From a virus: a DNA stretch of 23,497 nt. The stretch covers positions 1 through 23,497 of IMG/VR virus record IMGVR_UViG_3300026483_000044, one strand, 5' to 3'. Positions 10,743 to 18,362 of the stretch are shown in pieces (the first letter of the stretch is position 1; every line of letters starts with the position of its first letter). Under the pieces are notes generated by a model. That model saw only the letters and a list, made by a program, of their open reading frames with translations. It did no database searches and had not been told where the DNA came from. A program made the translations under genes and the position numbers.

Positions 10743-11180
10743 TTAAATTAATCCGTTGTCTTGATCAAACTTTATACGCATACTTTCGCTGATGCTATAA
10801 GGAATATAAGTTAGAGAACAATCAATCTGTATGCCACTTTCGTAACTATCAACGATTACACTGTCAACATTAACTCGTGGGTCAAAGTTGACTATCTCTG
10901 TTACGTCTTCAATGATAAGCTGTTTTAGGTCATCAGTAAATGGTTCAAATAATATATCCCATATGATAGTTCCAAACTCTGGATTTTCAAGTTTTTCGCC
11001 TTGACGAATATGAAAATGATTTATAATATCTTGTTTGATTATACTAATATCGTATAAGTTAAATCCTTTAGGATTAGCTACTGTGCTAACTCCTCTGTAT
11101 TGTTTAGAAACTACAGGAGGGTTATCAATGTCATTTGATACTGTTACATTTTTGTATAAAGGTTTTTCATTTGTGGCCAT
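10743..11180 (-). CDS. gp25: Baseplate wedge protein gp25-like (GPW/gp25 family)
   Basis: A 145-residue protein, close to T4 gp25 (132 residues), a small conserved wedge component that helps start sheath assembly at the baseplate. The family block is at residues 48-80: IKQDIINHFHIRQGEKL followed by NPEFGTIIWDILFEP. The following FDPRVNVDSVIV segment is also typical. The fold resembles T4 lysozyme-type proteins only by name; no catalytic role is expected. The stop of the preceding gene lies 7 bases before the ATG, and AGGA is just upstream. It lies directly before gp6, as in many contractile tails. Confidence 0.9.
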   Translation of the reverse strand: MATNEKPLYKNVTVSNDIDNPPVVSKQYRGVSTVANPKGFNLYDISIIKQDIINHFHIRQGEKLENPEFGTIIWDILFEPFTDDLKQLIIEDVTEIVNFDPRVNVDSVIVDSYESGIQIDCSLTYIPYSISESMRIKFDQDNGLI

Positions 11181-11187
11181 AACGTAT

Positions 11188-12447
11188 TTATCCTACTGTC
11201 ATATAGTTAAATGCGGCTTGACTTTCGGCGGGTAATTTTAATAGTTCGGTTGACCTGTTACTAGGATTCAACTCTACTATTCTATCAAAGTCATATGATC
11301 CTATTTTAAATACTTGTCCGTCTACTACAATGCCTAGTATTGTATCTTCTTTTGCTTTTTCTTCAACACTTACTCCAAACCCGTTGTTCTTTTTAACAAG
11401 TTTAGTTCTAAACTTTTTAGCACAACGCTTACAAGCAGTTGCCATATTTGCAAATGCAGGATCATTTGTTGTTTTAAATGTTTTTTTATCTATTTGTTTG
11501 GCTAAACTTGCCATATTATTAAGTTGTCCTACTGGATTTTCTTTGAATATAATATCTTTAGCTATTTGTTTACCTGCTTTGCTAGTAATATTTGGTTTGT
11601 TAAATATTTTTCCAACCAAGTTTGCTCCTACGTTTGCAGCAGCGCCGGACAATATATCTTGTAAGCCAGTTGGTAATCCGTTTACTGCTCCTGAAAGGTT
11701 TTTTGTAAAGTCTCCTATTCCTCTACTGAACTGATCAAACACAGGACCTACACCTGGAATACCAGAAATAGCTGCTCCTAATCCGCTGGCTAGTTTTCCT
11801 GCCATATCTCCTAATGCACCCGATACTGCTCCAAGTGCATTTCCAATAGCGCCATCAATAGCACCTAATGCACTTCCTAATGCACCAGACAATCCTGTAC
11901 TTGATAGCAAATCTCCCATTACACCAGGAAGTTTTCCTAATAACCCACCAAGGAAAGATCCTGCTATACTACTTAATCCGCCTTGAACACCTTGTAAGAA
12001 ACTATCTGCTATATATTCAACTGCATTAGTAGTTGTATCTTGTATTTCAGTTCTAACTTCTGCTGGATTAGCTGCGTTTGTGCCGCCTGCATACGTATCG
12101 ACTACTACTTCTTCTCCGGCTGCATTATTTCCAGTGCGTTGTGCAGCAATTTCAGGAGTGTTTCCGGCTGCAAGAATAGCAGGACTAACAAATCCTAAAT
12201 TTTCAACAAATGCTGCTGAGTTTCCTGCTAGTTTTCCTGCTAATGTTCCAAATACTGCGCCTGCGGCGCCTTGTAGTGCTCCTTCGAGATTGCCCTCGGC
12301 TATACCGCCAGCTATACCGCCAACAAGTGCTACTGTAGGCAAAGGTGCGTTAGCAATTGCCTGATTTATTCCTTGTACTCCTCGAGATATTGATTCCCTA
12401 ATAATAGGATCAACTAACTGCGAGTTGTTTATTGCAAATGCTACCAT
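11188..12447 (-). CDS. Glycine-zipper virion protein between gp5 and gp25, possible spike/hub accessory
   Basis: I do not recognise the family of this 419-residue protein. Residues about 36-75 and 150-275 are Gly/Ala-rich and hydrophobic with GxxxG spacing (VALVGGIAGGIAEG; LGSALGAIDGAIGNALGAVSGAL), like glycine-zipper or membrane-active helices. The C-terminal third is basic to mixed, with one CxxC pair (C339, C342, in TACKRCAKK), and ends in a compact domain. T4 carries its PAAR spike-tip gene 5.4 just after gene 5, so position suggests a part that works with the needle or hub. I saw no clear PAAR motif. A membrane-contact role during injection is inference. The start has a strong AGGAGG ribosome site and a perfect TATAAATA just upstream. 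Confidence 0.75.
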   Translation of the reverse strand: MVAFAINNSQLVDPIIRESISRGVQGINQAIANAPLPTVALVGGIAGGIAEGNLEGALQGAAGAVFGTLAGKLAGNSAAFVENLGFVSPAILAAGNTPEIAAQRTGNNAAGEEVVVDTYAGGTNAANPAEVRTEIQDTTTNAVEYIADSFLQGVQGGLSSIAGSFLGGLLGKLPGVMGDLLSSTGLSGALGSALGAIDGAIGNALGAVSGALGDMAGKLASGLGAAISGIPGVGPVFDQFSRGIGDFTKNLSGAVNGLPTGLQDILSGAAANVGANLVGKIFNKPNITSKAGKQIAKDIIFKENPVGQLNNMASLAKQIDKKTFKTTNDPAFANMATACKRCAKKFRTKLVKKNNGFGVSVEEKAKEDTILGIVVDGQVFKIGSYDFDRIVELNPSNRSTELLKLPAESQAAFNYMTVG

Positions 12448-12463
12448 AATGCCCTCCTAGTAG

Positions 12464-12471
12464 TATTTATA
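12464..12471 (-). promoter_or_regulatory. T4-type late promoter TATAAATA upstream of the glycine-zipper gene
   Basis: The minus strand reads exactly TATAAATA, the T4 late promoter consensus recognised by gp55-bound RNA polymerase. It overlaps the gp5 stop codon. AGGAGG starts 5 bases further on and the ATG at 12447 follows. A transcript would have a very short leader, so function is plausible but unproven. Confidence 0.5.
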
Positions 12472-13966
12472 AGTCGTTCATTAGAGTTCGATCTGTATGA
12501 ACAGGGCGTTCGTCCATATGCACGTCTTGACTTTCTGTATCAACTGCTTCAGTTTTATCAGGTGCTGTTTCTATTGGGTTCCAGTTTTCGTGTCCATTCC
12601 AAGGCTCGTGTTGCGGAACACGTTGCGGAAACTTTGCTTTAACTGCATCTGCGGCTGCTTCTGCTGCTGGCCCATTAAGATTGATATCGCCTCCAGAGAT
12701 TGTTGTATTTGCTGCTCCGATAGAAAAGTTTCCTCCGGCAGTGTTTTTAAATGCGCCGCCACTTTTGATGTTCATTTCTGCGCCGGCTGAGATATTTCCA
12801 TTGGCACCAACTTTTATTTCCATATTTCCAGCAGCACTTTGATGTATACTTCCATTTACAATCATATTAATGTTTCTACCAGCTTCAAAGTTAATATCTC
12901 TATCAGCAACAAAGTTAAAATCTGTTTCAGTGTGAAAACTAATACTATCTTTAGCATAAACATCAAGTTTGCCGTTGCTTGTCATTTCTATCCAAGCGGT
13001 TCCTCTGCTATTATTAATATATATTAGATCTTCGCTGGTGTTAATCATTATTTGCGCACCAGTGCGTGTTCTAAAGCGTATCATTTCGTTTGCAGGTCTA
13101 GTCACATCGCCGCCGGCTTCACTAGATTCTTTGTTTAGGTATTTGTAGGGAGTATCTTCAGGCGAACCTTCTCTTATAAGTTTATCATCGCCGTCATCAA
13201 TGACAAAGCTACTACTGCCTAAGCGACTTACATGTACTGTTGCTTGGCTTTCTTTTATACCTATTCTTCCTTGCGGTGAACCTCCACGCTTGTCGACAGG
13301 GCCTGGACTACTTAATCCAACCACTGCACTTGGAAATTCACGTTGCGCACTACTAGTTGTTATTCCTCTGATATCATCTTCAACTAATCCTTGCTCTTTT
13401 AGAGACGCAATAAAATCTTCGTTGATAGGTCTTTTGTATTTTACAGGATTATTAGTTTGTATTTTTGTTATTTTTTTATTATATTCTCCAGCTGGTAGTT
13501 TTTTACCTTTTAGTTCTGTTGGAACTGGGCCGCTAGTTTGTTCAGTACTAGGTTGTCCACCAGGTAACATAAATGTCATACCTCTTTCAGGTACACATCC
13601 AAACCAATACCCAAAATCTCTACTTCCTTCAACAAATGTACACAACACCAATGTTCCAGGATCTGGAGGAATAGCCCAAAACCCATAACTTTTTTGTGTG
13701 TTTGAATATGTGTCGTTTTTTCCTAAATGCTGCGCTCCTGTAACTCCATAAAATGGACTTGCATAGTAGACTATTGAAGTTTGTCCTAATGTTTCGCCTG
13801 CTGTGCCTGCTTCGCTTATTTTTAGAAGCTCAACTTCTAATGCTCCAAGATATAAAGGATCAGCATGTTTGATAACTCTAGCCAAATAAGTGCCTGGTGT
13901 TGAATCATTTTGACCACTATCAACTGATCTTGTTTGTTCTGCTTTTATTGGTCCGTTGTTTTGCAT
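12467..13966 (-). CDS. gp5: Baseplate hub/needle protein gp5-like, without lysozyme domain
   Basis: A 499-residue protein with the gp5/VgrG architecture. An N-terminal OB-fold-like region (residues about 25-135) contains YLARVIKHADPLYLGALEVE and a FWAIPPDPGTLVLCTFVEGS stretch. A linker follows, then from about 300 to 440 a run of short alternating strands with repeated N-I-x-x-x-A-G/D-x units (DINFEAGRNINMIVNGS, MNIKSGG). This is the trimeric beta-helix needle that pierces the outer membrane. T4 gp5 (575 residues) carries a lysozyme domain between these parts. Here the linker shows no lysozyme motif, a state also reported for marine T4-like phages. The C-terminal tail is Pro/Glu/His-rich. The ATG directly abuts the stop of the upstream hub gene. 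Confidence 0.85.
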   Translation of the reverse strand: MQNNGPIKAEQTRSVDSGQNDSTPGTYLARVIKHADPLYLGALEVELLKISEAGTAGETLGQTSIVYYASPFYGVTGAQHLGKNDTYSNTQKSYGFWAIPPDPGTLVLCTFVEGSRDFGYWFGCVPERGMTFMLPGGQPSTEQTSGPVPTELKGKKLPAGEYNKKITKIQTNNPVKYKRPINEDFIASLKEQGLVEDDIRGITTSSAQREFPSAVVGLSSPGPVDKRGGSPQGRIGIKESQATVHVSRLGSSSFVIDDGDDKLIREGSPEDTPYKYLNKESSEAGGDVTRPANEMIRFRTRTGAQIMINTSEDLIYINNSRGTAWIEMTSNGKLDVYAKDSISFHTETDFNFVADRDINFEAGRNINMIVNGSIHQSAAGNMEIKVGANGNISAGAEMNIKSGGAFKNTAGGNFSIGAANTTISGGDINLNGPAAEAAADAVKAKFPQRVPQHEPWNGHENWNPIETAPDKTEAVDTESQDVHMDERPVHTDRTLMNDL

Positions 13967-16312
13967 TTAACTATTAAATCCTGTGTTTACTTGACTTGCT
14001 CTATTAGCATCTTTTACTTTATTTGCTTGATCTGAAGTTCCTGATGTATTTGTATCTTCGGGTTGTCCTCGTCTTCTTAGTAGTGTAAGCTCTTGTGTAA
14101 ACATATTTCGTTGAATTTTGTTTTCAATAGCAGTTACTCTATATAATCCATTAAACTGAGATACAGGAACTGTATCTTCTGGATAAATCATTCCTCCAGT
14201 ATCTGGATTGTAATCTATTGGAGTTCTAAAGTTTAATATAACATCAACTTCACTACGTTGATAATCAACTTGTCCTCCAGCAGTAGTGTTTAAATCGCCA
14301 GCTTCGTCGGTCCAGTTACCCATACCACTGTCAACTATAAAATAAGGATCTCCAAATATTTCAAGTTTAACTTCAACTAAGTCAACACTACCGTTTCCTA
14401 GTATTTGATCGTGAAATTTACGTGCCCATCTTATTTTACTATTATCAATACCAGCTCCGCCGCCACCTTGGGTGCTACTAGAGTTTACAAATCCTTGTGT
14501 AGCTAACCCAGTTGAGCTATTTGCTCCCGAAGGTTGAATATTTAATCCTAACTGAGAAGGCTTTGTCTGAGTAAGATTAAACTGTGTTCCTCCAGTTTTT
14601 GCATCAATACTTAGTTGTCCACTATCGGGTTGTATAAACTGAAAAAATGCTGCTTTGAAGCTTATATCAAACCTAACAATATCAGTATTTTCTCCACTGT
14701 AAATGTAATTGTACTCTTTTTTTGCATTTTGTCTTAGGCTGTTGTAGTCTACACCTGCTGCTCCAGCGTTTTGAAAGTGACTACTATGTACTTTATACTC
14801 TACAACTTTGTAATGATTTACTTTTGCATCTTCTCCAAACACATTTTCTTGTTGTGCATTTGGTTTTAGGTAACTTTCTGCATCTATTCTAAACCACGGA
14901 ACCATTCCGTTTTCATCAGGCGCTCTTTCTTTTATAGATTTGCCCCAATCGCTTGTTAATATTACATCTTCAATTATTTTTAGTATCGATGTTCCAGAAC
15001 CATAGTTGAAAACTCTTTCATCATTACTGACAGTATTCTTAGCACGAGTCATAACTTTATTTCTCTTGTCATAAACTTGCCCTGTTTGAGGCATTGGCAC
15101 TGTTCCGCTTTCTTCTGCTCCTGAAATAATTCTTGCAGAGCCAAGATTATTTAAACTAGCAGGATCCTGTGCTATTGATGATAACTTTTCTCCGATACTA
15201 CTTTTTGTTAATACCTGGCCTGTAATCATACTCAAGAATGCTTCAAAGTTTTGCGGTGCTTGCGCTCCTAAAAATCCACTAATGTTTTCAAAAAGTCCTT
15301 GTATGTTTCCTGATTTAAAATTTGATAATAACCCTCCAAGACTTTTATCAAGTCCGCCTGCTATTCCTCCTAATACATCATTAAAACTATCTTTTAAACT
15401 GTTGCCGCCAAGTACTCCGCCTACAACGCCTCCTACAACACCAGCTGCTACTGCACCAAATATTTTTCCGCCTTTGCCGCCACCGCCTCCGCCGCCTCCG
15501 CCGCTGCGAGACGCAGTAGTAGCGCCTGCATCGCTTGTATTCGGTATTCTTGAAGGATTACCAGAAGACGCAATATCTTTTGGAAATGTAATAACTATTT
15601 CTGATGCTTCTGCTATTTGATTTGCTTTTCGAAGTTCTTCATAATGTCCATTAATAATAGTTGTTAAACTTTGTTCGCCACTTTGTAGTAGTTTTTCAAC
15701 AGTATTGCCTGTTAGTGCTATATCAACTGGACTTGATGTTGCATCATCAAGATATGCTTGTTCATTCCATGGCAATGCTTCAACTGTATATGTTGTACCA
15801 CCTTGGTTTACTTCAAACTCTATGTTTGTTAGTTTAATAGGAACATCTCTACGAAGATTTAATCCTGATTCTGTAACAATAACATCTCCATCGTCGTCAT
15901 ATCCAATAAACTCCATTGATAACATAAATGGAGCGTTAGCATAGTTCTGAAATCCACTCATAGTTGCAGCTATTTGACAAGTTTGTAAGAATAATCCCAT
16001 ACTATATGGTTCTTCAACTGTAAAAGTTATAAATGTAGCGTTTGTACTACGTGATTTTGAGTTTGGAACACATAATGCTTCGATATTAACATTATCAATA
16101 AAATATTCTAGCTTGCCGCCAATAATATCTTCGTATTCAGTTGTGACTTTGTTGTCGCCGGCGCCGCCGCCGCTTCTAAGAATAACATTTTGAGGACCGT
16201 ATGCTCTATAGGTTTCATTAGGTACAGCAATCTCATCTCTTGTCAAACAAGACATTGTAAATATAGTATTGAAACTAGAAAACTGATGTAGACTGTTTGT
16301 TTCTATAGACAT
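13967..16312 (-). CDS. Large baseplate hub-type structural protein with glycine-rich insert (possible gp27 counterpart)
   Basis: A 781-residue protein just upstream of gp5, where a hub protein that holds gp5 would be expected. The N-terminal 240 residues (FTVEEPYSMGLFLQTCQ; SMEFIGYDDDGDV) and C-terminal part (GDPYFIVDSGMGNW near residue 653; NMFTQELTLLRRR near 760) look like a gp27-type hub or tail protein D-like barrel. This is fold-level guesswork. Between them is an insert at about residues 268-360. It starts with nine consecutive glycines (271-279), continues with hydrophobic GAVAAGVVGGVVGGVLGG and amphipathic Gly/Leu segments, and resembles the zipper regions of the gene after gp5. T4 gp27 has 391 residues. 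The start overlaps the gp53-like stop by one base (TAATG). Confidence 0.7.
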   Translation of the reverse strand: MSIETNSLHQFSSFNTIFTMSCLTRDEIAVPNETYRAYGPQNVILRSGGGAGDNKVTTEYEDIIGGKLEYFIDNVNIEALCVPNSKSRSTNATFITFTVEEPYSMGLFLQTCQIAATMSGFQNYANAPFMLSMEFIGYDDDGDVIVTESGLNLRRDVPIKLTNIEFEVNQGGTTYTVEALPWNEQAYLDDATSSPVDIALTGNTVEKLLQSGEQSLTTIINGHYEELRKANQIAEASEIVITFPKDIASSGNPSRIPNTSDAGATTASRSGGGGGGGGGKGGKIFGAVAAGVVGGVVGGVLGGNSLKDSFNDVLGGIAGGLDKSLGGLLSNFKSGNIQGLFENISGFLGAQAPQNFEAFLSMITGQVLTKSSIGEKLSSIAQDPASLNNLGSARIISGAEESGTVPMPQTGQVYDKRNKVMTRAKNTVSNDERVFNYGSGTSILKIIEDVILTSDWGKSIKERAPDENGMVPWFRIDAESYLKPNAQQENVFGEDAKVNHYKVVEYKVHSSHFQNAGAAGVDYNSLRQNAKKEYNYIYSGENTDIVRFDISFKAAFFQFIQPDSGQLSIDAKTGGTQFNLTQTKPSQLGLNIQPSGANSSTGLATQGFVNSSSTQGGGGAGIDNSKIRWARKFHDQILGNGSVDLVEVKLEIFGDPYFIVDSGMGNWTDEAGDLNTTAGGQVDYQRSEVDVILNFRTPIDYNPDTGGMIYPEDTVPVSQFNGLYRVTAIENKIQRNMFTQELTLLRRRGQPEDTNTSGTSDQANKVKDANRASQVNTGFNS
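15476..15502 (-). repeat. Nine-glycine codon run in the hub protein gene
   Basis: Nine consecutive GGN codons (mostly GGC, with some GGA and GGT) encode Gly271-Gly279. The use of several synonymous codons argues for selection on the peptide rather than simple slippage. It forms a flexible hinge before a hydrophobic glycine-zipper segment, and is locally GC-rich in an AT-rich genome. Confidence 0.9.
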
Positions 16313-16614
16313 TAGATTCCTAACTCTGTTTTTAACTTAGATTTTTTAGGTAAAAATATTTTAGTGCCTGCTTCAAAGTCAAACACAGGATCTTTTATTA
16401 TATCCATGTTTCTTTGAGCAAAAACCCACCATAACTTTGGCGTATTATACAAATCGTATGCTAGTAAATCAGGACGATGCGAATATTGAGGTTCAATAGT
16501 ATAAAGAATATCATCATCTTCTGCTGGCACGGGTCTAATAGAGAAAATACCTAACTCTCCAGTACTTGTAAGTTTTGTGTTTCCATAAGGACTAGTTTTT
16601 CCGTAGTTTGCCAT
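16312..16614 (-). CDS. gp53: Baseplate wedge protein gp53-like
   Basis: A 100-residue protein. Residues 44-69 carry the motif YSHRPDLLAYDLY followed by LWWVFAQRNMDII, which I recognise from the gp53 wedge family of T4-like phages. The final part (DFEAGTKIFLPKK) resembles the LysM-like end of tail protein X/gp53 proteins, often used to bind neighbouring baseplate parts. T4 gp53 is about twice as long (196 residues), so only the conserved core is present. It overlaps both neighbours by one base (TAATG at each end), so it is probably translated in a chain with them. The alternative is a generic LysM-like tail protein. Confidence 0.7.
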   Translation of the reverse strand: MANYGKTSPYGNTKLTSTGELGIFSIRPVPAEDDDILYTIEPQYSHRPDLLAYDLYNTPKLWWVFAQRNMDIIKDPVFDFEAGTKIFLPKKSKLKTELGI

Positions 16615-17402
16615 TAGATAAATCCTTTATTTGCTATATTACCATTAATAAACTGATCCATATTAAAACTTGACACTTTGCTTCTGCTGTATGTTGGTTT
16701 TAATGTTAAACTTAATGAACTCATTGTCGGAACCATTTGATATGTTGATGAATATTCTCCAAATGATCCTGTGTTTACTTTAATATAATCAATTTCATCA
16801 GCTAAATCAAATGTAAACTGTGTAACCACAGTAGGAACATTATTTAAAACATAATCTCCATATCCACTTAGTTTTACAACAGGCGGAGGAGATCCTTTTT
16901 CGCTACTTTCGCCATAAAACATCTTAGTTAAACTTCTAAACAGATGAACACAAGCAACCCAATACATTCCGTCTTGTTCAGACTGCACTGGAAATCTTCC
17001 AACGATGCTTATATCTTCATGCCTACTATTAACATACTGAGGAAAAGGATAATTACTATGTGTAGGAGACATTTCATCGTAGTTTGCTACTGTTACAAGA
17101 CTTATTGTTGGCGTAACTGGAAAAACAGCATACCAATCTGTTTGTGCTAAAGGAGCTAGTATAGGACTGTATCTATAAGTAGATAATGTAGGAACTTTTA
17201 TTTTAACTCGCCAATCTGGAACTGAATCGTTGGTTGGAGCAAAACGTGCAGTTGTTGCTGAACCTCTATCCGGCTCAGCACCTGGTGGTAATAATCTCGA
17301 TCGTATCGATTTTCCAACACTCGATCTGTTTGCAAAGAATGTGTTGTTAATATTTCTAGTACCAACTGTGTTTGGTACTGATTGATTTGGTTTTCTTGCC
17401 AT
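16614..17402 (-). CDS. Baseplate/tail-tube-cap-like structural protein (gp48/gp54-like, tentative)
   Basis: A 262-residue protein, first gene of the leftward block. The N-terminal 45 residues are basic and low in hydrophobics. The body is beta-rich, with DWRVKIKVP, a central VACVHLFRSLTKMFYGE helix-like stretch, and PPPVVKLSGYGDYVLNNVPT then DEIDYIKV. The last part of this pattern reminds me of proteins annotated as baseplate tail-tube cap in marine myoviruses, but T4 gp48 (364) and gp54 (320) are longer and I cannot confirm homology. The ATG at 17402 has AGGAG six bases upstream and a CTAAATAG late-type element before that. Confidence 0.65.
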   Translation of the reverse strand: MARKPNQSVPNTVGTRNINNTFFANRSSVGKSIRSRLLPPGAEPDRGSATTARFAPTNDSVPDWRVKIKVPTLSTYRYSPILAPLAQTDWYAVFPVTPTISLVTVANYDEMSPTHSNYPFPQYVNSRHEDISIVGRFPVQSEQDGMYWVACVHLFRSLTKMFYGESSEKGSPPPVVKLSGYGDYVLNNVPTVVTQFTFDLADEIDYIKVNTGSFGEYSSTYQMVPTMSSLSLTLKPTYSRSKVSSFNMDQFINGNIANKGFI

Positions 17403-17418
17403 TGTAAACTCCTACATA

Positions 17419-17426
17419 CTATTTAG
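17419..17426 (-). promoter_or_regulatory. Candidate late promoter for the leftward structural block
   Basis: The minus strand reads CTAAATAG, containing the TAAATA core of T4-type late promoters. The core is followed 6 bases later by AGGAG and then the ATG at 17402. The TATAAATA at 12464-12471 shows nearly the same layout (core, 5 bases, AGGAGG). It touches the -35 box of the divergent gp55 promoter. Confidence 0.45.
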
Positions 17427-17455
17427 TTGACAAAATAAACTATGTATATTATAAT
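17427..17455 (+). promoter_or_regulatory. Consensus sigma-70-type promoter for gp55
   Basis: TTGACA at 17427-17432 and TATAAT at 17450-17455 are separated by exactly 17 bases, a perfect match to the bacterial housekeeping promoter. The gp55 ATG at 17475 follows 19 bases later with AGGAG at 17463-17467. This implies early transcription by unmodified host RNA polymerase. A second TATAAT at 17455-17460 is badly spaced. Confidence 0.85.
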
Positions 17456-17474
17456 ATAATAAAGGAGTCGATAA

Positions 17475-18305
17475 ATGGCTAGAAAAGTAAACTATCTCAA
17501 CAACAAAGACATGTTATTAGAGATACACCGAAGTAAGGCTACGTTTTGTAGTTATATTGCACCCGAACATGCTGATTATGATATTATTTTACCTAGTGTA
17601 GATAAAATTAACATTAGAACTATTGCAGAAGCAAAGAGAAATAAAGCAAAACTGCAAGGATCTCGTGCATACGAAGCAGCAAAAGCAGCTGGTAAAAAGG
17701 TAAAGATGGCAGAGTTTGCTGTGGACTATAGAAAGATTGAAAAAAACGAACTAATCTTCCGTATTATGACATTTGATCATGTTCCAGACGAACCCGGACG
17801 TAAGAAGAATCCTAAAACAGTTGCAGATCACAAAACTAAACTAAACTTTCCTCCATTTCAACATTATAAGTTTGATGACGAAGACAATATTATTTGTGTA
17901 GGTAAAAGTCACTGGGAAGGTGGAATGGAAAATGGTTATTTCAACAAAGGGCACGGCATGGCAACCAACAAACTTGCTATGATGTGGTTAAAACTTGTTG
18001 ATCGGTACGCTACAAGAGGCAATGTGCGTGGATACACCTATAACGACGAGATGAAAGGTCAAGCAATCCTCCAACTATCGCAGATTGGACTACAGTTTGA
18101 CGAATCAAAGTCAAATAATCCCTTTGCATACTACACTGCTGTGGTTACTAACTCGTTTGTACGTGTAATCAACATCGAAAAACGTGCGCAGAACATACGT
18201 GATGACATTTTAGAAATGAATGACATGAATCCTTCACACACTAGACTGCACAGCGGCGAATGGGAAGCTGCTGTGAAGCGCGAAGAAGGTGCTACCAAAA
18301 AATAA
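17475..18305 (+). CDS. gp55: Late-transcription sigma factor gp55-like
   Basis: A 276-residue homologue of T4 gp55, the phage sigma factor that replaces host sigma and directs RNA polymerase to TATAAATA late promoters. Two parts match. The N-terminal VNYLNNKDMLLEI resembles T4 YVNNKELL. The sigma-2-like core at about residues 165-245 has DRYATRGNVRGYTYNDEMKG, then QFDESKSNNPFAYYTAVVTN and INIEKR, parallel to the T4 helix set with FNFSGYTQSWKQEM and PHAYITQ. Between them lies an insert of roughly 130 residues, Lys-rich and without recognised motifs; T4 gp55 has only 185 residues. The C-terminus ends KREEGATKK and lacks the hydrophobic/acidic tail by which T4 gp55 binds the sliding clamp. ATG at 17475 has AGGAG 7 bases upstream. 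Confidence 0.88.
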   Translation: MARKVNYLNNKDMLLEIHRSKATFCSYIAPEHADYDIILPSVDKINIRTIAEAKRNKAKLQGSRAYEAAKAAGKKVKMAEFAVDYRKIEKNELIFRIMTFDHVPDEPGRKKNPKTVADHKTKLNFPPFQHYKFDDEDNIICVGKSHWEGGMENGYFNKGHGMATNKLAMMWLKLVDRYATRGNVRGYTYNDEMKGQAILQLSQIGLQFDESKSNNPFAYYTAVVTNSFVRVINIEKRAQNIRDDILEMNDMNPSHTRLHSGEWEAAVKREEGATKK

Positions 18306-18308
18306 AGG

Positions 18309-18337
18309 TTGATCTTCTAGAAATTTTAGTTTATAAT
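18309..18337 (+). promoter_or_regulatory. Sigma-70-type promoter for the gp47-gp46 operon
   Basis: TTGATC at 18309-18314 (four of six to TTGACA) and a perfect TATAAT at 18332-18337 are 17 bases apart. The promoter begins 4 bases after the gp55 stop. It would let the recombination genes be expressed separately from, or in addition to, read-through from gp55. Confidence 0.65.
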
Positions 18338-18348
18338 ATACAGGAAAT

Positions 18349-18362
18349 GGAGAATATTCTTG
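18349..18362 (+). promoter_or_regulatory. Ribosome binding site and TTG start of gp47
   Basis: GGAG at 18349-18352 is 7 bases before TTG at 18360-18362. The first in-frame ATG (codon 15, near 18402) would remove the Asp and His of the DIH metal motif, so TTG is the supported start. A competing ATG at 18347 opens only a six-codon frame that ends at 18367. Confidence 0.75.

Noticed and set aside
11185-11192. GATAAATA as a gp25 late promoter
   Set aside because: It is only four bases from the gp25 ATG, so a transcript would start at or inside the start codon. It is kept only as part of the motif survey.
12497-12790. Cysteine-rich 97-residue plus-strand open frame
   Set aside because: It is antisense to the gp5 beta-helix; its Cys content arises from reverse reading of Gly/Ala-rich codons.
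13200-13688. 162-residue plus-strand open frame inside gp5
   Set aside because: It is antisense to gp5, without recognisable domains or a ribosome site.
15282-15620. 112-residue plus-strand open frame rich in proline
   Set aside because: It is the antisense shadow of the glycine-rich part of the hub gene; the proline run mirrors the glycine codons.
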